Made by a program: the position numbers and the translations under genes | Part shown: piece after piece, positions 51,910 to 51,974 of the stretch | Layout of the letters: every line of letters starts with the position of its first letter | How positions within the stretch are numbered: position 1 is the first letter of the stretch | From: Clostridiales bacterium | GTDB lineage: Bacteria > Bacillota > Clostridia > Lachnospirales > Lachnospiraceae | Length of the DNA stretch: 51,974 nt | Direction of reading: 5' to 3' | NCBI GenBank assembly: GCA_012839295.1 | Contig: DUNO01000042.1 | Span: 1 to 51,974, forward strand | Notes under the pieces: model-generated | Told to the model about the DNA's origin: nothing | Databases searched by the model: none | Seen by the model: only the letters and a program-made list of their open reading frames with translations

Positions 51910-51974
51910 GAAAGTTTGAAAGAAAGTCACTTTCAAACTATTTATTAAGGCCTATTCATTTTTTGAATAGATCA
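51910..51974 (+). repeat. Dispersed structured repeat, copy C, cut by window end
   Basis: Matches window positions 2-66 at a constant offset of 51908 with three differences. The 3' part that would carry GAAAGGCAC and the fixed-distance ATG lies beyond the window. Confidence 0.85.

Overview
The window reads as a chromosomal segment from a motile, plant-fibre-degrading anaerobe of the Clostridia, most likely Lachnospiraceae. This is inferred from AT-leaning composition, strong AGGAGG ribosome sites, YesM/YesN sensor pairs beside DUF3502 sugar lipoproteins, several GH3 beta-glycosidases, and an H-NOX chemoreceptor. No tRNA, rRNA, CRISPR array, prophage or transposase gene was recognised. Both ends of the window lie in copies of one dispersed repeat, so it may be a whole contig that ends where the assembly could not pass the repeat.

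Layout: 95-2106, an AgrA/AgrC-like pair. 2324-10140, a glycan block with a membrane-anchored circularly permuted GH3, a cytosolic canonical GH3, a GtrA-like membrane protein and a secreted esterase. 10302-12343 (minus), an OmpR-type regulator and kinase. 12662-15499, an MBOAT/DHHW polysaccharide O-acetylation pair. 15643-18679 (minus), a YesN/YesM pair divergent from 19080-24267, a DUF3502 solute-binding lipoprotein followed by a secreted permuted GH3. 24621-28112, an osmoprotectant ABC importer with a BusR-like, c-di-AMP-type regulator. 28356-37881, a YesN/YesM pair, a membrane-anchored sugar-binding protein, an Rbs-type ABC importer and a FucU-like mutarotase. 38481-43435, a pentapeptide protein, an esterase, an H-NOX chemoreceptor and a second esterase. 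43789-49861, a complete DUF3502/LplB/YtcP-type importer followed by its own YesM/YesN pair. 50274-51672, folE and a folB-folK fusion.

The genes fit a sense, import and hydrolyse way of life. Secreted or anchored GH3s and esterases trim decorated plant oligosaccharides, two types of sugar importer take up products, and adjacent two-component systems probably tune them. The H-NOX receptor keeps every residue known to matter for O2 binding in the Caldanaerobacter protein, so it probably steers the cell relative to oxygen.

The least explained material is non-coding. (i) A dispersed element with four copies (1-84, 14171-14245, 42204-42280, 51910-51974) has alternative or pseudoknotted hairpins and ends in GAAAGGCMC. 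In the three complete copies an ATG follows after exactly 10 nt, and in two of these that ATG starts a real gene. (ii) A paired structured element occurs at 40261-40338 and 45510-45586 with compensatory base changes. (iii) A 578-base gap at 37882-38459 holds a promoter, pseudoknot-like fold and terminator unit (candidate small RNA), then a second good promoter reading into a 123-bp foldback with perfect 26-bp arms and an 11-codon ORF. (iv) Three adjacent degenerate tandem arrays lie at 32783-33372. (v) Three AACTT half-sites at 17-bp intervals overlap the osmoprotectant promoter.
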